A stretch of 64,000 nucleotides of DNA from Metallibacterium scheffleri (GCF_002077135.1 NZ_LDOS01000002.1:620001-684000), one strand, 5' to 3'; positions 1 through 13,088 are shown, counted from the first letter of the stretch. The notes: a model not told the origin generated them from the sequence alone. Numbers and translations: made by a program.

Positions 1-576
1 CGAGCCGAGCTTGTGCTGCTCGCCGACGATGCGGAACCAGTTGCCGTCGATCTGGATGAACTGGCCGACCGGATCGCCATGCATGTGCAGGTGCTGCAGC
101 ACGGTGCGCCCGATCACGGCCACGTGGCGGTGACGCAGGTTGTCCTCGCGGGTGATGAAGCGCCCGCGGCTGGGCCAGTAACCGAACGACTCGGCCAGCG
201 CGGCCGTGCCCGCGATCACCGAGGTGCCGGTGCTCTGGCCGTGGCGCGTCGCCGTCAGGTTCAGCGGCAGGATCGGCGAAATGCTGGCGATATGCGGCAC
301 CTGCGCGGCGATCGCGCGCATATCGCCCGGCGTGACCTTGGCCACCTTGCCTTCCATCAGCTCCTGCAGCGGCAGGTAGGACTGCACGATCAGCGTGTCG
401 CTGCCCAGCCCGGCGAACTGGTTGTTGATCGCCTGGGTCAAGCCTTGCAGCAGCGCGATCACCGCCACCACCGCGGCCACGCCGATGACGATACCCAGCG
501 TGGTCAGCACGCTGCGCAGCGTGTTGGCGCGGATCGCGGTGAGGGCCGAGCGCAGGCTTTCGCTGAGCAGATACAT
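1..576 (-). CDS. MacB-type ABC transporter permease (partial, 3' end beyond the window)
   Basis: Only the first 192 codons are visible. The ATG at 576 follows the upstream permease stop by a few bases. The N-terminus (MYLLSESLRSALTAIRANTL, then TTLGIVIGVAAV) is the first membrane segment and entry motif of MacB_PCD/FtsX permeases. The following residues form the start of the periplasmic core domain, with a stretch on opening a pore-like gate (FGYWPSRGRFI). It resembles the preceding permease (582-1808) over its visible length, so the operon encodes two related but distinct permeases, probably a heterodimer. The role is export of a peptide, antibiotic or lipid-like substrate from the periplasm with the adaptor and ATPase upstream; the substrate cannot be read from sequence. 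Confidence 0.85.
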   Translation of the reverse strand, partial: MYLLSESLRSALTAIRANTLRSVLTTLGIVIGVAAVVAVIALLQGLTQAINNQFAGLGSDTLIVQSYLPLQELMEGKVAKVTPGDMRAIAAQVPHIASISPILPLNLTATRHGQSTGTSVIAGTAALAESFGYWPSRGRFITREDNLRHRHVAVIGRTVLQHLHMHGDPVGQFIQIDGNWFRIVGEQHKLGS

Positions 577-581
577 GGCAG

Positions 582-1808
582 TCACTCGTAGCGCAGCGCG
601 TCGATGGGATCGAGCGCGGCGGCCTTGGCGGCCGGCGCGATGCCGAACACCAGGCCCACCGTCGCGGTGAAGCCCAGCGCCAGGGCGATGATCCACCCCG
701 GCACGATCGCGCCGGACAGCGCAGGCACCAGGTGCGCGACCAGCACGGCCAGACCCAAACCCAGCACCAGCCCGATCAGACCGCCCAGCAGCGACAGCAG
801 CAGCGCCTCGAGGATGAACTGCAGCAGGATGTCGCCGCGCGTGGCGCCGAGCGATTTCTGGATGCCGATCTCACGCGTACGCTCGGTCACCGACACCAGC
901 AGCACGTTCATGATGCCGACGCCGCCGACCAGCAGGGCGATGCCGACGATGCCGGCCACCACCAGGGTGATCATGTCGAATACCTTGGTCAGCGCCTTGA
1001 TCAGCTCGCCCGAAGACTGGATCTTGAAGTCGTCGTCCTGTCCCGGCTGCAGATGGTGCTGACGGCGCAACACGCGCGTGATCTGCGCCTCGACTTGCTG
1101 CAGGTCCTGCGCCCGCGCGAGCTGCAGCCGGATGCTGATGTCCGGCGGTGTACTGCGTCCGCTCAGGCTCACGCCGGTATTGAACGGGATATAGATCTGG
1201 TTGTCCTGATTGAACACGCCGAGCAGCGTGCCAAGCTTGTTGAGCACGCCGACCACCTTGAACCAGCCGCCGAACATCTGGATGTAGTGGCCCTCGGGAT
1301 GCGCGGGCAGCCCCAGATTCTTGATCACCTCCTCGCCGATCACCGCCACCGGCCGACGCGAGGTGTCGTCGCCCGGCACGATGAAGCGCCCCTGCGCCGG
1401 GTACTGCACGCCGCCACGCGCGAAGGCGGGCGTGGTGGCGGTGATGCTGCTCGCGGTGCTGCGATTGCCGTAGCGCACCGCGCCGCTGAACAGCGCCATC
1501 GACAGCACCGGCACCACGTCATGGATGCCGCGCACCTGCTGGCGGATGGCGACCAGGTCGTCCGGCGTCAAGCGCGCCTGGCGCCCGGCCAGCGCGGCGC
1601 GCCGTGTCTCATAGGGCACGATGATCAGGCCGTTGCTGCCCAGGCTCTTGAACTGCGCGGTGATGGTTTGGGCGAAACCCTGCAGCACCGCCACCACCAC
1701 GATCACCGCGGCCACGCCGATGACCATGCCCAGCACCGTCAGCGCGGCGCGCAGCAGGTGCGCACGGATCGCGCCCCAGGCCGCGCGCAGGGCTTCCAGC
1801 AGGCGCAT
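582..1808 (-). CDS. MacB-family ABC transporter permease
   Basis: A 408-residue protein with one N-terminal membrane helix (about residues 20-45, motif [13 protein letters not shown]), a long periplasmic MacB_PCD domain, and three C-terminal helices of the FtsX fold (about 280-400). [15 protein letters not shown], just after the second helix, is the classic FtsX cytoplasmic coupling segment. The ATG overlaps the TGA of the ATPase gene (ATGA), so translation is probably coupled. It works with the ATPase, the HlyD adaptor and the second permease as a tripartite-type efflux or lipoprotein-handling machine. Here the ATPase is a separate gene, not fused as in E. coli MacB. Confidence 0.9.
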   Translation of the reverse strand: MRLLEALRAAWGAIRAHLLRAALTVLGMVIGVAAVIVVVAVLQGFAQTITAQFKSLGSNGLIIVPYETRRAALAGRQARLTPDDLVAIRQQVRGIHDVVPVLSMALFSGAVRYGNRSTASSITATTPAFARGGVQYPAQGRFIVPGDDTSRRPVAVIGEEVIKNLGLPAHPEGHYIQMFGGWFKVVGVLNKLGTLLGVFNQDNQIYIPFNTGVSLSGRSTPPDISIRLQLARAQDLQQVEAQITRVLRRQHHLQPGQDDDFKIQSSGELIKALTKVFDMITLVVAGIVGIALLVGGVGIMNVLLVSVTERTREIGIQKSLGATRGDILLQFILEALLLSLLGGLIGLVLGLGLAVLVAHLVPALSGAIVPGWIIALALGFTATVGLVFGIAPAAKAAALDPIDALRYE

Positions 1809-2536
1809 CAGCCGCTGCTCGGCGCGGAGCTGCGCTGCGTATCGCTGAGCACGCGGCCGTCGCGCAGCGTGACGGTACGGTGCGCGTGCGCGGCCACCTC
1901 GGCATCGTGCGTCACCAGCACGATGGTGTTGCCGGCCTCGTGCAGCGCCGCGAACATCGCCATGATCTCGCGCGCGGTGCTGGAATCGAGATTGCCGGTG
2001 GGCTCATCGGCGAGCAGGATCGAGGGCGTGCCGACCAGCGCGCGCGCGATCGCCACGCGCTGACGTTGGCCGCCGGAGAGCTGGTTGGGCAGGTGGTCGA
2101 GGCGCTGGCCCAGGCCCACGCGCTGCAATGCCTCGGTGGCCAGACGGCGGCGTTCGCGGTAGGACACGCCGCGGTACACCAACGGCTGCATCACGTTGTG
2201 CAGGGCATCGGCGCGGCCGAGCAGGTTGAAGTTCTGGAACACGAAGCCGATCTCGCGGTTGCGGATGCGCGCCAGTTGCGAGTCATCGAGCTCCTCGACG
2301 TTCCTGCCGTTGAGAAAGTAGGTGCCGGCGCTGGGACGGTCCAGGCAGCCGACGATGTTCATCAGCGTGGTCTTGCCCGAGCCCGATGGCCCGATAAAGG
2401 CCACGTATTCATTGCGCACGATGCCCAGGTCCACGTCCTGCAGCGCGTGCACGTCGGTGTCGCCCATGCGGTAGCGCTTGCTGATGCCGCGCAACTCCAG
2501 CAGCAGCGCCGTGTCCATGGCGGGCAGGGCGCTCAT
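1808..2536 (-). CDS. MacB/LolD-type ABC transporter ATPase
   Basis: A 242-residue nucleotide-binding subunit. Walker A is GPSGSGKT, the signature [15 protein letters not shown], Walker [13 protein letters not shown], and the switch histidine lies in VLVTHD. The ATG at 2536 overlaps the TGA of the adaptor gene by four bases; a second ATG at 2518 is possible but would remove only six residues. The short intradomain spacing and the GNLD after Walker B are typical of the LolD/MacB/FtsE group. It energises the two downstream permeases. Assignment to the group is secure; the substrate is unknown. Confidence 0.93.
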   Translation of the reverse strand: MSALPAMDTALLLELRGISKRYRMGDTDVHALQDVDLGIVRNEYVAFIGPSGSGKTTLMNIVGCLDRPSAGTYFLNGRNVEELDDSQLARIRNREIGFVFQNFNLLGRADALHNVMQPLVYRGVSYRERRRLATEALQRVGLGQRLDHLPNQLSGGQRQRVAIARALVGTPSILLADEPTGNLDSSTAREIMAMFAALHEAGNTIVLVTHDAEVAAHAHRTVTLRDGRVLSDTQRSSAPSSG

Positions 2537-3777
2537 GACGCGCGGACGGTGATACTGCCGGAGTCCTTCGGCGCGGCCGCCGCGGGCTTGGGCTTCTCGA
2601 TCTGCACCGCTTCGCCCGCAGTGAGTGCATGCAGGGTCTGGTAGGGGCCGCTGACGACTTGCTCGCCCGCTTGCAAACCCTTGCTGATCGCCTGCCAAGT
2701 GTCGCTGGACAAGCCCGTGGTCACCGGCGCCTTCTGCACCTTGCCGTTTTTCACCACGAACACGTAGGCGCCACTGTCGGCATCAAGACTCTTGGTGCCG
2801 GGTGTGTTGTCGTACAGCACCGCCTGCACCGGCACCGCCAGCGCGTTGGGCGCGCTGCGCGTGAAGATCTCGGCGCGGCAGCTCATGCCCGGCAAAATGT
2901 GCGGCAGGTCTTTGCCCTGCAGCGCGATCTTGACCTCGAAGTTGCGCCCCGCCGTGGCCGTGGTCAGGTTTTGCGTCACCGAGGAGGCGATGAAGATGAC
3001 CTTGCCCTTGAGCTTGGCGTGCGGAAACGATACCGCGTGCAGGTCGGCCTCGGTGCCCGGCTTGACGTGCGCGATGTCGGCCTCGTCCACCTGCACGTCG
3101 GCGATGATCTCGGCGGGATTGGCAATGCTCATCAGCGTCGAGCCGGGGATGTTGGTGCCGGCGATCACGGTCTCGCCCACCTTCACCGGCAGGCGCGTGA
3201 CCACGCCGTCGATCGGCGTGCGGATCACCGTCTTGGCCAGCGTCTCCTGCGCCTGACTGAGCTGTGCCTGCGCGATGCTCAGTGACTCGCGCTGCGATTG
3301 CAGTTGCACGCGCGCGATGGCCAGCGTGTTCTGCAGGTTATCGAAACTGTTGGCATCCACCAGGCCACGCTTGAACAGCGCGCGCTGCCGCGCCACCTGC
3401 TGCTCGAGGTTGACCATGGTCAGGCGTTGGCTTTCGATCGCCGTCTGCGCCTGCTGCACGCTGGCCTGCGCCTGCTGCACGGCGGCCTCGTACACGCGCG
3501 GATCGAGGCGCAGCACCACTTCGCCCGCGGTCACGCGCTGGCCCTCCTTGACCGGGATCGCGATGATGCGCCCGATCACCTGCGGCTTCAGCTCCACCGG
3601 ATCGAGGTAATTCATCACCCCGCCGGCGAGGATCGAGCTGCGCACCAGGCGCGGCTCGACCTTGCTCACCTCGACCTTGGTGCCGGCGTCGCGATGTCCG
3701 GCGACGCCGATCAGCACCAGGATCACGCCGGCGGCGAGGATGCCCGCCGCGATCAGTCCCTTGCGTTTGCCGGTCAT
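2533..3777 (-). CDS. HlyD/MacA-family periplasmic adaptor protein
   Basis: 414 residues with an N-terminal signal anchor (about 7-27, [20 protein letters not shown]). A biotinyl-lipoyl half-domain precedes a long Gln/Ala-rich coiled coil (about 90-170). The second lipoyl half ([12 protein letters not shown]) and beta-barrel domains follow. This is the membrane-fusion-protein layout that bridges an inner-membrane MacB transporter to an outer-membrane TolC-like channel; no TolC gene is in the window. The C-terminal tail ([10 protein letters not shown]) is low complexity. It is the second gene of a four- or five-gene operon, one base after the Yip1-domain gene and overlapping the ATPase start. 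Confidence 0.92.
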   Translation of the reverse strand: MTGKRKGLIAAGILAAGVILVLIGVAGHRDAGTKVEVSKVEPRLVRSSILAGGVMNYLDPVELKPQVIGRIIAIPVKEGQRVTAGEVVLRLDPRVYEAAVQQAQASVQQAQTAIESQRLTMVNLEQQVARQRALFKRGLVDANSFDNLQNTLAIARVQLQSQRESLSIAQAQLSQAQETLAKTVIRTPIDGVVTRLPVKVGETVIAGTNIPGSTLMSIANPAEIIADVQVDEADIAHVKPGTEADLHAVSFPHAKLKGKVIFIASSVTQNLTTATAGRNFEVKIALQGKDLPHILPGMSCRAEIFTRSAPNALAVPVQAVLYDNTPGTKSLDADSGAYVFVVKNGKVQKAPVTTGLSSDTWQAISKGLQAGEQVVSGPYQTLHALTAGEAVQIEKPKPAAAAPKDSGSITVRAS

Positions 3778-3778
3778 G

Positions 3779-4492
3779 TCAGAAGAACACCTTGAAGGCG
3801 GCCATCAGGCCGTAAAAAATCACCAGTGGCGCGATCACCACCAGCGCGGCGTGGCCGGCGCCGCGCTTGGTCCAGCGCGCCAGGCCGAAGATCGACAGCG
3901 CGATCACCCAGATCGAGATCGGCGAGAAGCCGGACACCATCGAGGCCCATTTGTCAGTGGCCGGCAGATGGAACAGCAGCGCATTGAAGCTGAGCACGTC
4001 CACGTCCTGGAAGCTGGTCGCGGCATGGCCGCGCAGCAGGAACACCACGGTCGAGATGATCGGCGCCAGGATGCCGGGAAAGCCGCTCCACACCGCGAAG
4101 CTGAACCAGCTGCCGAAGCCTTGCTCGTTCCAGCCCGCCAGTTTGCCGATCAGGAAGAAGTACAGCGCGAAGATCAGATAGACGACCGGTATGCCGATGA
4201 GGCTGCCGAACACGCCGGTGGCCATCAGGAACATCGGGCTCTGGAACTTGGCCGTGGCCTGCATCTGCGCGGGCGTCAGTTGCTGGTGTTGTGCCGCCAT
4301 CTGCTGCGCGAACATGGCCTTGGCATCGGCATGGCTGAAGAAGATCACGCTCATCGCGATCGATGCCACGACCATCAGGATCAACGGCCACCACAGCCAG
4401 CGATTGTGGCCTCTGATGTCGTCGTAGGCCTTGCCTGGATCGACGAAGATGTTGCCCAGCGTGGCGAATGGCGATGCGTTGCTGCTGCTCAT
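3779..4492 (-). CDS. Yip1-domain integral membrane protein
   Basis: 237 residues with about five membrane segments (WWPLILMVVASIAMSVIFF; LIGIPVVYLIFALYFFLIG; a middle pair; the C-terminal IAPLVIFYGLMAAF). This matches the Yip1 (PF04893-type) membrane domain often found in front of MacAB-like operons in Xanthomonadales. The ATG at 4492 has an AAGGAG ribosome site nine bases upstream, and the TGA ends one base before the adaptor ATG, so it is the likely first gene of the efflux operon. Function is not established for bacterial Yip1 proteins; a role in membrane insertion or regulation of the transporter would be a guess. Confidence 0.8.
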   Translation of the reverse strand: MSSSNASPFATLGNIFVDPGKAYDDIRGHNRWLWWPLILMVVASIAMSVIFFSHADAKAMFAQQMAAQHQQLTPAQMQATAKFQSPMFLMATGVFGSLIGIPVVYLIFALYFFLIGKLAGWNEQGFGSWFSFAVWSGFPGILAPIISTVVFLLRGHAATSFQDVDVLSFNALLFHLPATDKWASMVSGFSPISIWVIALSIFGLARWTKRGAGHAALVVIAPLVIFYGLMAAFKVFF

Positions 4493-4760
4493 GATGACGA
4501 CTCCTTGTGATGGTGGCGACGAAACGGTGCAGACACCGCGCACGGCATCCAGCACGGATGCATCCGGCCACGCCGGAGCGCGCTGCGACGATGCAGACAA
4601 GCGGTGCGGATGGCGCTTTCTCCCTGTGCCTTCACCCTGGCGGCGAGCGCGCGCATGCCGCGCGCACCAACGCCCACTGCACCGACAGACCGCGCCCGGC
4701 GGCAAAGATTCCCTTGCAAAGGCCGCGCGGGGGAAGTGACAGACGTCATGCGGTAGTCCT
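4493..4760. other. intergenic region upstream of the efflux operon
   Basis: 268 bases between two minus-strand operons. It must carry the promoter of the Yip1-MacAB operon and any terminator of the YtrA-type operon. No convincing -35/-10 pair, rho-independent terminator or small gene was found by eye. Confidence 0.4.
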
Positions 4761-6206
4761 TCAGCGCTGGAGGAACGGATGCGGGCGACGCTGGAAGGCG
4801 CGCCAGTCGCGTGAAGCTCGCAATATCATGAAGGCGCTCAGCAAAGCCCACGCCAGCATCAGCGCGCGCGTGATCCAGATGGCCTGCGCCTCACCGAACA
4901 TCCCTGCTGTGATGCCTGAGCCCTCCATCAGGGTCAGCACGACCAGCAATACGAGCGGGATCTTTAGGGCCAGCCTCAGTGCGATGCGTCGCAAATCGAG
5001 CCTATCGTCCGCACGCTGAGCCAGGATGTGCAGTGCGCTGCACCCGAACCAGCCGATGCTGGCAATGCCAAGCACCAGTATGCCCAGCGTGACCTTCAGC
5101 GGCGCAGCCAACAAAAGGGCAGGCAGCATCAGGCTTGCAGTGAACAGGCCGATGAAGGTCACGACTGGGCCGAATGAGGCCAGCAGCAAGTTTCGCCTTA
5201 CAGCATCGGAGGTTCCGAGGCCGGGCAGCATGGACAATTCGGCGATTTCTCCGCCGCGTTTGAGAGTGAATAGGACATACAGCCGCGACTGCCCCTGGAA
5301 CGACATGATCATGAAAGCTGGTATGACCAGCCATACGCCAATCCAGACGGCCCAGGATGCCCAGTGCAACCACGCGGCGATCATGAAGGTGGCGCCGGCC
5401 ATCAGCCAATACGAACCGTAGCCGAGGAGTTCGCCTTTGGCTGTCAGGGAAGCGAAGGGCTGCCCCAACCACGCGCGCAGGGTTTGCGCGGGATTGCGCG
5501 ATGCATCCACAGGCACGAAGCGATGGCGCATAGGCGCGCGTATTTGTCTGGCTTCGAGAGTGCGCACGATCGACTGCGGTGCCAGCAAGCTGCCATCGGC
5601 GATGCGCATGATCACGGGCAACTTCCTGCATGGCAGGGTGCTGATGTCAAGCACCAGCAGTTCGCGCCAGCGCAGAACGGCATAGACGACCAGCAACGCA
5701 TCGAGTGTCCACAACAGCGGAACGACGGTGGGATTGCTGCCAGCGATCAGAAACTGCATACCGCCGAATTGGGCGGCCGGCATCCCGATGGCGAGCCACA
5801 CTGGACCAGTCGCCCAGTGCAGAGCCGCCAAACAGGCGAAGCAGACCATCGCCAGCGCCAGCGCATCGGGCTTCGCCGCCAACATCAAGGCCAACAGAGG
5901 CAAGCCAGGCAGCAGTGCAACGCAAAGCGTGAGCGACCCCGCCAGCACGGCCTTGGCCCGCGGCACGCGCATGTGCCGCAATGCGCGGTGCCACAGCAGC
6001 AAACGTGGCACCACCAACGCCCAGGCGAACGATGCCGCGATGCCGATCACATAGGCGGCTGTACGCGTCTGCTGCGGGCTGTCCGAAGTCGGCATCAGCA
6101 CAGTGACGAGCACAACCAGCAGCGTTAGCAGCAGGCAAGTCCACAACAGCCAGGGTTTGTTGTGAATCACTAGCTGCCAGGACTGCCTCAGTACCTGCGC
6201 GTTCAT
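4761..6206 (-). CDS. large integral membrane protein, permease partner of a YtrB-type ABC ATPase
   Basis: 481 residues with roughly ten to twelve hydrophobic segments (for example LLWTCLLLTLLVVLVTVLM near the N-terminus and VTLGILVLGIASIGWFG near the C-terminus) and no soluble domain of note. The ATG at 6206 overlaps the TGA of the ATPase gene (ATGA). I do not recognise a named family. Position as last gene of a gntR-ATPase-membrane protein operon makes it the membrane-spanning part of the transporter. A cluster of basic residues after the last helix (RASRDWRAFQRRPHPF) ends the protein. Confidence 0.8.
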   Translation of the reverse strand: MNAQVLRQSWQLVIHNKPWLLWTCLLLTLLVVLVTVLMPTSDSPQQTRTAAYVIGIAASFAWALVVPRLLLWHRALRHMRVPRAKAVLAGSLTLCVALLPGLPLLALMLAAKPDALALAMVCFACLAALHWATGPVWLAIGMPAAQFGGMQFLIAGSNPTVVPLLWTLDALLVVYAVLRWRELLVLDISTLPCRKLPVIMRIADGSLLAPQSIVRTLEARQIRAPMRHRFVPVDASRNPAQTLRAWLGQPFASLTAKGELLGYGSYWLMAGATFMIAAWLHWASWAVWIGVWLVIPAFMIMSFQGQSRLYVLFTLKRGGEIAELSMLPGLGTSDAVRRNLLLASFGPVVTFIGLFTASLMLPALLLAAPLKVTLGILVLGIASIGWFGCSALHILAQRADDRLDLRRIALRLALKIPLVLLVVLTLMEGSGITAGMFGEAQAIWITRALMLAWALLSAFMILRASRDWRAFQRRPHPFLQR

Positions 6207-7096
6207 TCGGCGATCTCCACGAACAGGTCTTCGAGGCCCAGGGTTTCCCGGCGGGCGCCCGGGGTCTTGACCGCTTCGGGCCAGCGGCCGTCGGCGCTTT
6301 CCAGCACCAGCGACCAGCCGCCGAAGGCGTTCTGCGGGCGGCGCGCGATCTCGCCGGCGATGTGCGGCGGCGATGCGCTGCCGGGGATCCACAGGCGCGC
6401 ATAGCGTTCCTTCAAGTCGTCCATCGGCGCCTGCAGCAGCAGGCGGCCGTTGTGCAGAAAGGCCACGTGCGAGGCCACGCGTTCGAGGTCGCTGACGATG
6501 TGCGTGGAGAACAGCACCGAGGTGCCGGATTCGCCGGCGCGCAGCGCGATCTCGCGCAGCAGTTCGCGGCGCGCGACCGGGTCCAGCGCGGCGGCGGGTT
6601 CGTCCAGCACCAGCAGGCGCGGGCGCACCGCCAGCGCGCGGATCAGCGCGGCCTGCTGGCGCTCGCCGGGCGACAGCTTGGCCAGCGCGCGGTCGCGCGG
6701 CAGGCGCGTGCGCTCGAGCTGCGCCTCGACGAAGTCCTGGTCCCAGTTCGGGTAGTAGCCGCGCAGCAGGGCGAACATCTCGTCGATGCGCAGCCAGCCC
6801 AGCGCGTCGGGTTGCTGCGGTACGTAGCCCAGTTGTTCCTTGGCGCGGTCGCTTATGGCCAGCGCCGGGTCGCCCAGCACCGTGGCGCTGCCGGCATCGA
6901 GCTCGATCAGGCCCATCAGCGCGCGGATCAGCGTGGACTTGCCCGCGCCGTTGCGGCCGATCAGGCCCAGCACCGCGCCTTCGGGCAGGTCGAAATCGAC
7001 ATCGCGCAGCACTTGCGTGCTGCCGTAGCACTTGCGCAGGCCGCTGGCGGACAGCGGCGAAGCGGCGTGGGCGGCGGTGTTGACCATGGCATTCAC
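6203..7096 (-). CDS. ABC transporter ATPase (YtrB-like)
   Basis: 297 residues. Walker A is GRNGAGKST and Walker B LLVLDEPAAALD; the signature region reads LSPGERQQAALIRAL, with the unusual SPGE variant in place of SGGQ; the switch region is FSTHIVSDLERV. I chose the GTG at 7096: it overlaps the repressor TGA (GTGA) and has GGAGG seven bases upstream. The ATG at 7087 would lie too far from that site. The C-terminal 80 residues (after LKERYARLW) are the variable regulatory tail seen in this class. It likely powers export or self-protection against a cell-envelope compound under control of the GntR repressor. Confidence 0.9.
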   Translation of the reverse strand: MNAMVNTAAHAASPLSASGLRKCYGSTQVLRDVDFDLPEGAVLGLIGRNGAGKSTLIRALMGLIELDAGSATVLGDPALAISDRAKEQLGYVPQQPDALGWLRIDEMFALLRGYYPNWDQDFVEAQLERTRLPRDRALAKLSPGERQQAALIRALAVRPRLLVLDEPAAALDPVARRELLREIALRAGESGTSVLFSTHIVSDLERVASHVAFLHNGRLLLQAPMDDLKERYARLWIPGSASPPHIAGEIARRPQNAFGGWSLVLESADGRWPEAVKTPGARRETLGLEDLFVEIAE

Positions 7097-7482
7097 GTTG
7101 CATCCTCCAGAAGTTGATCCAGCCGGCGCAGCACGCGGCTGGCCGGCAGTTCCAGCTCGCGCGCGGCGCGCGCGAGGTCTTGCAAACGTGGTTCCAGCAG
7201 ACTCATGCGCGCGGCCTCGGGGCGCGCGCGGCGCGCGCTTTTGGCGACCGCCATGCCGGTGCCGCGCAGGCGCTCGAGCAGGCCTTCGCCTTCGAGCAGG
7301 CTGTAGGCGCGCGACACGGTCATCGGGTTGATGGCGTGGAAGCCGGCCACCTCGCGCACCGAGGGCAGCAGCTCGCCCGGCGGCAGTTGTCCGCCGGCGA
7401 TCATGCGGCGCACCTGCTCGACGATCTGGCGGTAGATCGGTTCGGGCGCGCCGGGGGCGATGGTCAGCAATGAGGCATCCAT
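7093..7482 (-). CDS. GntR-family repressor, YtrA subfamily
   Basis: About 129 residues. The winged-helix domain fills residues 12-80 (PIYRQIVEQVRRMI, then PSVREVAGFHAINPMTVSRAY), followed by a short C-terminal helical tail without a large ligand domain, the hallmark of the YtrA subfamily. The ATG at 7482 lies inside a palindromic operator and close to the predicted transcript start, so it would be translated from a leaderless message; an in-frame ATG at 7506 would add eight residues but lies within the promoter. The gene autoregulates with the ABC transporter that follows, by analogy with YtrA regulators that respond to cell-wall antibiotics. Confidence 0.88.
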   Translation of the reverse strand: MDASLLTIAPGAPEPIYRQIVEQVRRMIAGGQLPPGELLPSVREVAGFHAINPMTVSRAYSLLEGEGLLERLRGTGMAVAKSARRARPEAARMSLLEPRLQDLARAARELELPASRVLRRLDQLLEDAT

Positions 7483-7519
7483 GTGTATCAATACAACAAT
7501 ACACATGGGCGCTTGTCAA
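7479..7519 (-). promoter_or_regulatory. promoter and operator of the gntR-ABC operon
   Basis: A consensus -35 TTGACA (7514-7519, minus strand) is followed after 17 bases by TTGTAT (7491-7496). The region is covered by a perfect inverted repeat CCATGTGTAT / ATACACATGG (7479-7488 and 7499-7508), with a second nested repeat TGTAT-CA-ATACA (7484-7495). Such TGTAT/ATACA sites are typical operators of YtrA-type GntR repressors. The predicted transcript start falls at or next to the ATG at 7482. Confidence 0.75.
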
Positions 7520-7688
7520 GTGCCCACGCGGCAACGGATTGCCGGGCCGGTCCGCGGCGCGCGCGCAGCTTGCGCATGGCCTTTTGCGGTTGCGCGGGTG
7601 CGCCTGACGCGCCCGCCCGGCACGGCGTCGCACGCCGTGCGATGCGAGTGACTATCCTTGCGCGCATCCCTTCAGACGATTCCCGCGC

Positions 7689-9650
<1,962 letters not shown>

Positions 9651-9722
9651 CTTGTTAACGTAGACTGGCATTCGTTTTAACAGTGCGCGGCGTTATTGAC
9701 GGCTGCGCGAACAGGCGACGCG

Positions 9723-10886
9723 ATGCAGCGAGGACCGACCGGACGCTACGAAGTCACCACCACGGCCGGCGAGACCGTGCGCGCGTTCGTGCCCGCGCCG
9801 CTGCCGCCGGTGCCGCCGCTGGACCTGGCCGGCGCGCGCCAGCGGCGACTGGAACAGGCCCTGCTGGCCTGCGGGCGCCTCGATGCCGTCACCGCGCTGC
9901 TGCCCGAGCCCGATCTGTTCTTGTACGCCTACGTGCGCCGCGAAGCCGTGCTGTCCTCGCAGATCGAGGGCACGCAATCGTCGCTGTCCGATCTGCTGCT
10001 GTTCGAGCTCGACGAGGCGCCGGGGGTGCCCTTCGATGACGTGGTGGAGGTGTCCAACTACGTCGCCGCGCTGGAGCACGGTCTGGCGCGCCTGCGCGAG
10101 GGCTTCCCGCTGTCCAACCGCCTGCTGCGCGAAGTGCACGGCAAGCTGCTCGCGCGCGGGCGCGGCGCCGACAAGCTGCCGGGCGAATTCCGCCGCTCGC
10201 AAAACTGGATCGGCGGCACGCGTCCCGGCAATGCCCGCCACGTGCCGCCACCCGCGCAGGACATCGCCAACTGCATGGCGGCGCTGGAGCGCTTCATCCA
10301 CGCCGAGGCCGATGGCCTGCCCATCCTCGTCAAGGCCGCGCTGGCGCACGTGCAATTTGAAACCATCCATCCCTTTCTCGACGGCAACGGGCGCGTCGGG
10401 CGCCTGCTGATCGCGCTGATGCTGGCCGATGCCGGCGTGCTCGCGCAGCCGCTGCTGTACCTGAGCCTGTACTTCAAGCAGCACCGCGCCGAGTACTACC
10501 GCCAGCTCGATGCCGTGCGCCGCGACGGCGACTGGGAAGCCTGGGTGGATTTTTTCCTCGAAGGCGTGGGGCAAACCGCCGCCGGCGCCGTGGACACCGC
10601 GCACCGGCTGCTGGCCCTGTTTGCCGACGATGCCGCGAAAGCGCGCGACCTCGGCCGCGCCGCCGCCAACACCTTGCGCGTGTTCGACGCGCTGCGCGCG
10701 CGGCCCATCGCCTCCATCAACGACCTCAGCCGCCGCACCGCGGTGAGCTATCCCACCGTGGCCCGCGCCATCGAGGCACTGGCCGCGCTGGGTATCGTGC
10801 GCGAGCTCACCGGCCGCAAGCGCGACCGCGTGTTCGCCTACGACCGCTATCTGGCCGTGCTCAACGAAGGCGCGGAGCCGCTGTGA
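9723..10886 (+). CDS. Fic/DOC-family protein with N-terminal inhibitory helix
   Basis: 387 residues. The catalytic Fic motif HPFLDGNGRVGR lies near residue 215. The self-inhibitory motif is SQIEGT near residue 78, and a Fic_N domain precedes the Fic core. The C-terminal 90 residues carry a winged helix (LSRRTAVSYPTVARAIEAL), so it may bind its own promoter. Fic enzymes AMPylate proteins; the intact inhibitory motif suggests the resting form is autoinhibited (class II). It lies between hsdM and hsdS, a frequent place for Fic genes in type I loci. I chose the ATG at 9723 over a TTG at 9696. The upstream stretch 9650-9690 is locally AT-rich (TTGTTAACG ... CGTTTTAACA) and may hold a promoter. Confidence 0.9.
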   Translation: MQRGPTGRYEVTTTAGETVRAFVPAPLPPVPPLDLAGARQRRLEQALLACGRLDAVTALLPEPDLFLYAYVRREAVLSSQIEGTQSSLSDLLLFELDEAPGVPFDDVVEVSNYVAALEHGLARLREGFPLSNRLLREVHGKLLARGRGADKLPGEFRRSQNWIGGTRPGNARHVPPPAQDIANCMAALERFIHAEADGLPILVKAALAHVQFETIHPFLDGNGRVGRLLIALMLADAGVLAQPLLYLSLYFKQHRAEYYRQLDAVRRDGDWEAWVDFFLEGVGQTAAGAVDTAHRLLALFADDAAKARDLGRAAANTLRVFDALRARPIASINDLSRRTAVSYPTVARAIEALAALGIVRELTGRKRDRVFAYDRYLAVLNEGAEPL

Positions 10887-11009
10887 GCGCCATGCTGCCG
10901 GCCCGTGGTAGCGAGCGTCGCGCGCGCAGTGCAGCGGTTGCTGCCGCCCGCCATGAGCAGCAGGCGCATGGCGCATGGCGGGTCGCTGCGAAACAGGGGG
11001 AGATTGGGT

Positions 11010-12319
<1,310 letters not shown>

Positions 12320-12323
<4 letters not shown>

Positions 12324-13000
12324 GCTGGTACGTGAGCACCACTTTTTGGACTGGCGCCGCCGCGGTCTTTACCGCGGTGATGGCAGGGTTCACAGGTTGG
12401 TCAGTTGTGGCGAGTCAGAGGCAACAGCGCAGGGCGCTGCAACAGAGCGAACAACATCATCAGGATGGCTTTCGGCCCGTGCTCGTGCTCGCGCCTTCAG
12501 ACGATGCTATTCCATTGGATCGATCCAAGCTTCTGAAGCTTGTTCCGACCAATTCGGGTGCAACCGAGCGCACGTACATCATCGCCTGTTTGCTCACCAA
12601 CATCGGCGTTGGTCCAGCGCTGAACGTGCACTTGCTGCTTCGCATGAGGGGAATCGACGGGTACGGCATCAGCCGCGAGCTCACCCCGGTTTCCGCCGGT
12701 TTGTTGGGAAGCAGGGGCGAATCAGACGGCAGCATTCGGGTGACATTTAAACCGCACGACGGTTTCAATGACGTGGACGTGCAGCTTTCCACGGGTGATC
12801 CGTGGGAGCTACTGCTTGAGTACGAGGACGTGTTCGGCAACCGCTTTCATACGATCCACAGCAAAATCCCGTTGCAGCCGTGGACGGTGTGCGGCAAGGG
12901 ACCGGCACCGCTTGGAGTCGATCCTGCTGTGGCCAATGAGAGGTTGCGCGCTACAAGCGCAGGCCTCAGCGATCATCGCGATGACACTGGTTATCCATGA
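12320..13000 (+). CDS. hypothetical protein with one N-terminal membrane segment
   Basis: 226 residues, ATG overlapping the hsdS stop (ATGA). One hydrophobic segment (FWTGAAAVFTAVMAGFTGW, about residues 9-27) is followed by a charged Gln/Arg stretch and a beta-rich soluble part (LLTNIGVGPALNVHLLLR, VTFKPHDGFNDVDVQL). Small proteins of this plan (TM, coiled stretch, beta sandwich) are common as passengers of defence loci, but I know no function. Codon use is less GC-extreme than in the flanking core genes. Confidence 0.75.
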
Positions 13001-13088
13001 GGTGCGCGAAGGAGCCGAACAGGTTTCGGAGCGTGATCCTGGGCGCGCGCGTGATCAAGCAGCACGACATCATGCCGATAGTCGCATC

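Noticed and set aside
6207-7103. A 780-residue membrane protein including the region over the ATPase
   Set aside because: The N-terminal half is an out-of-frame reading of the ABC ATPase gene; the real start is the ATG at 6206.
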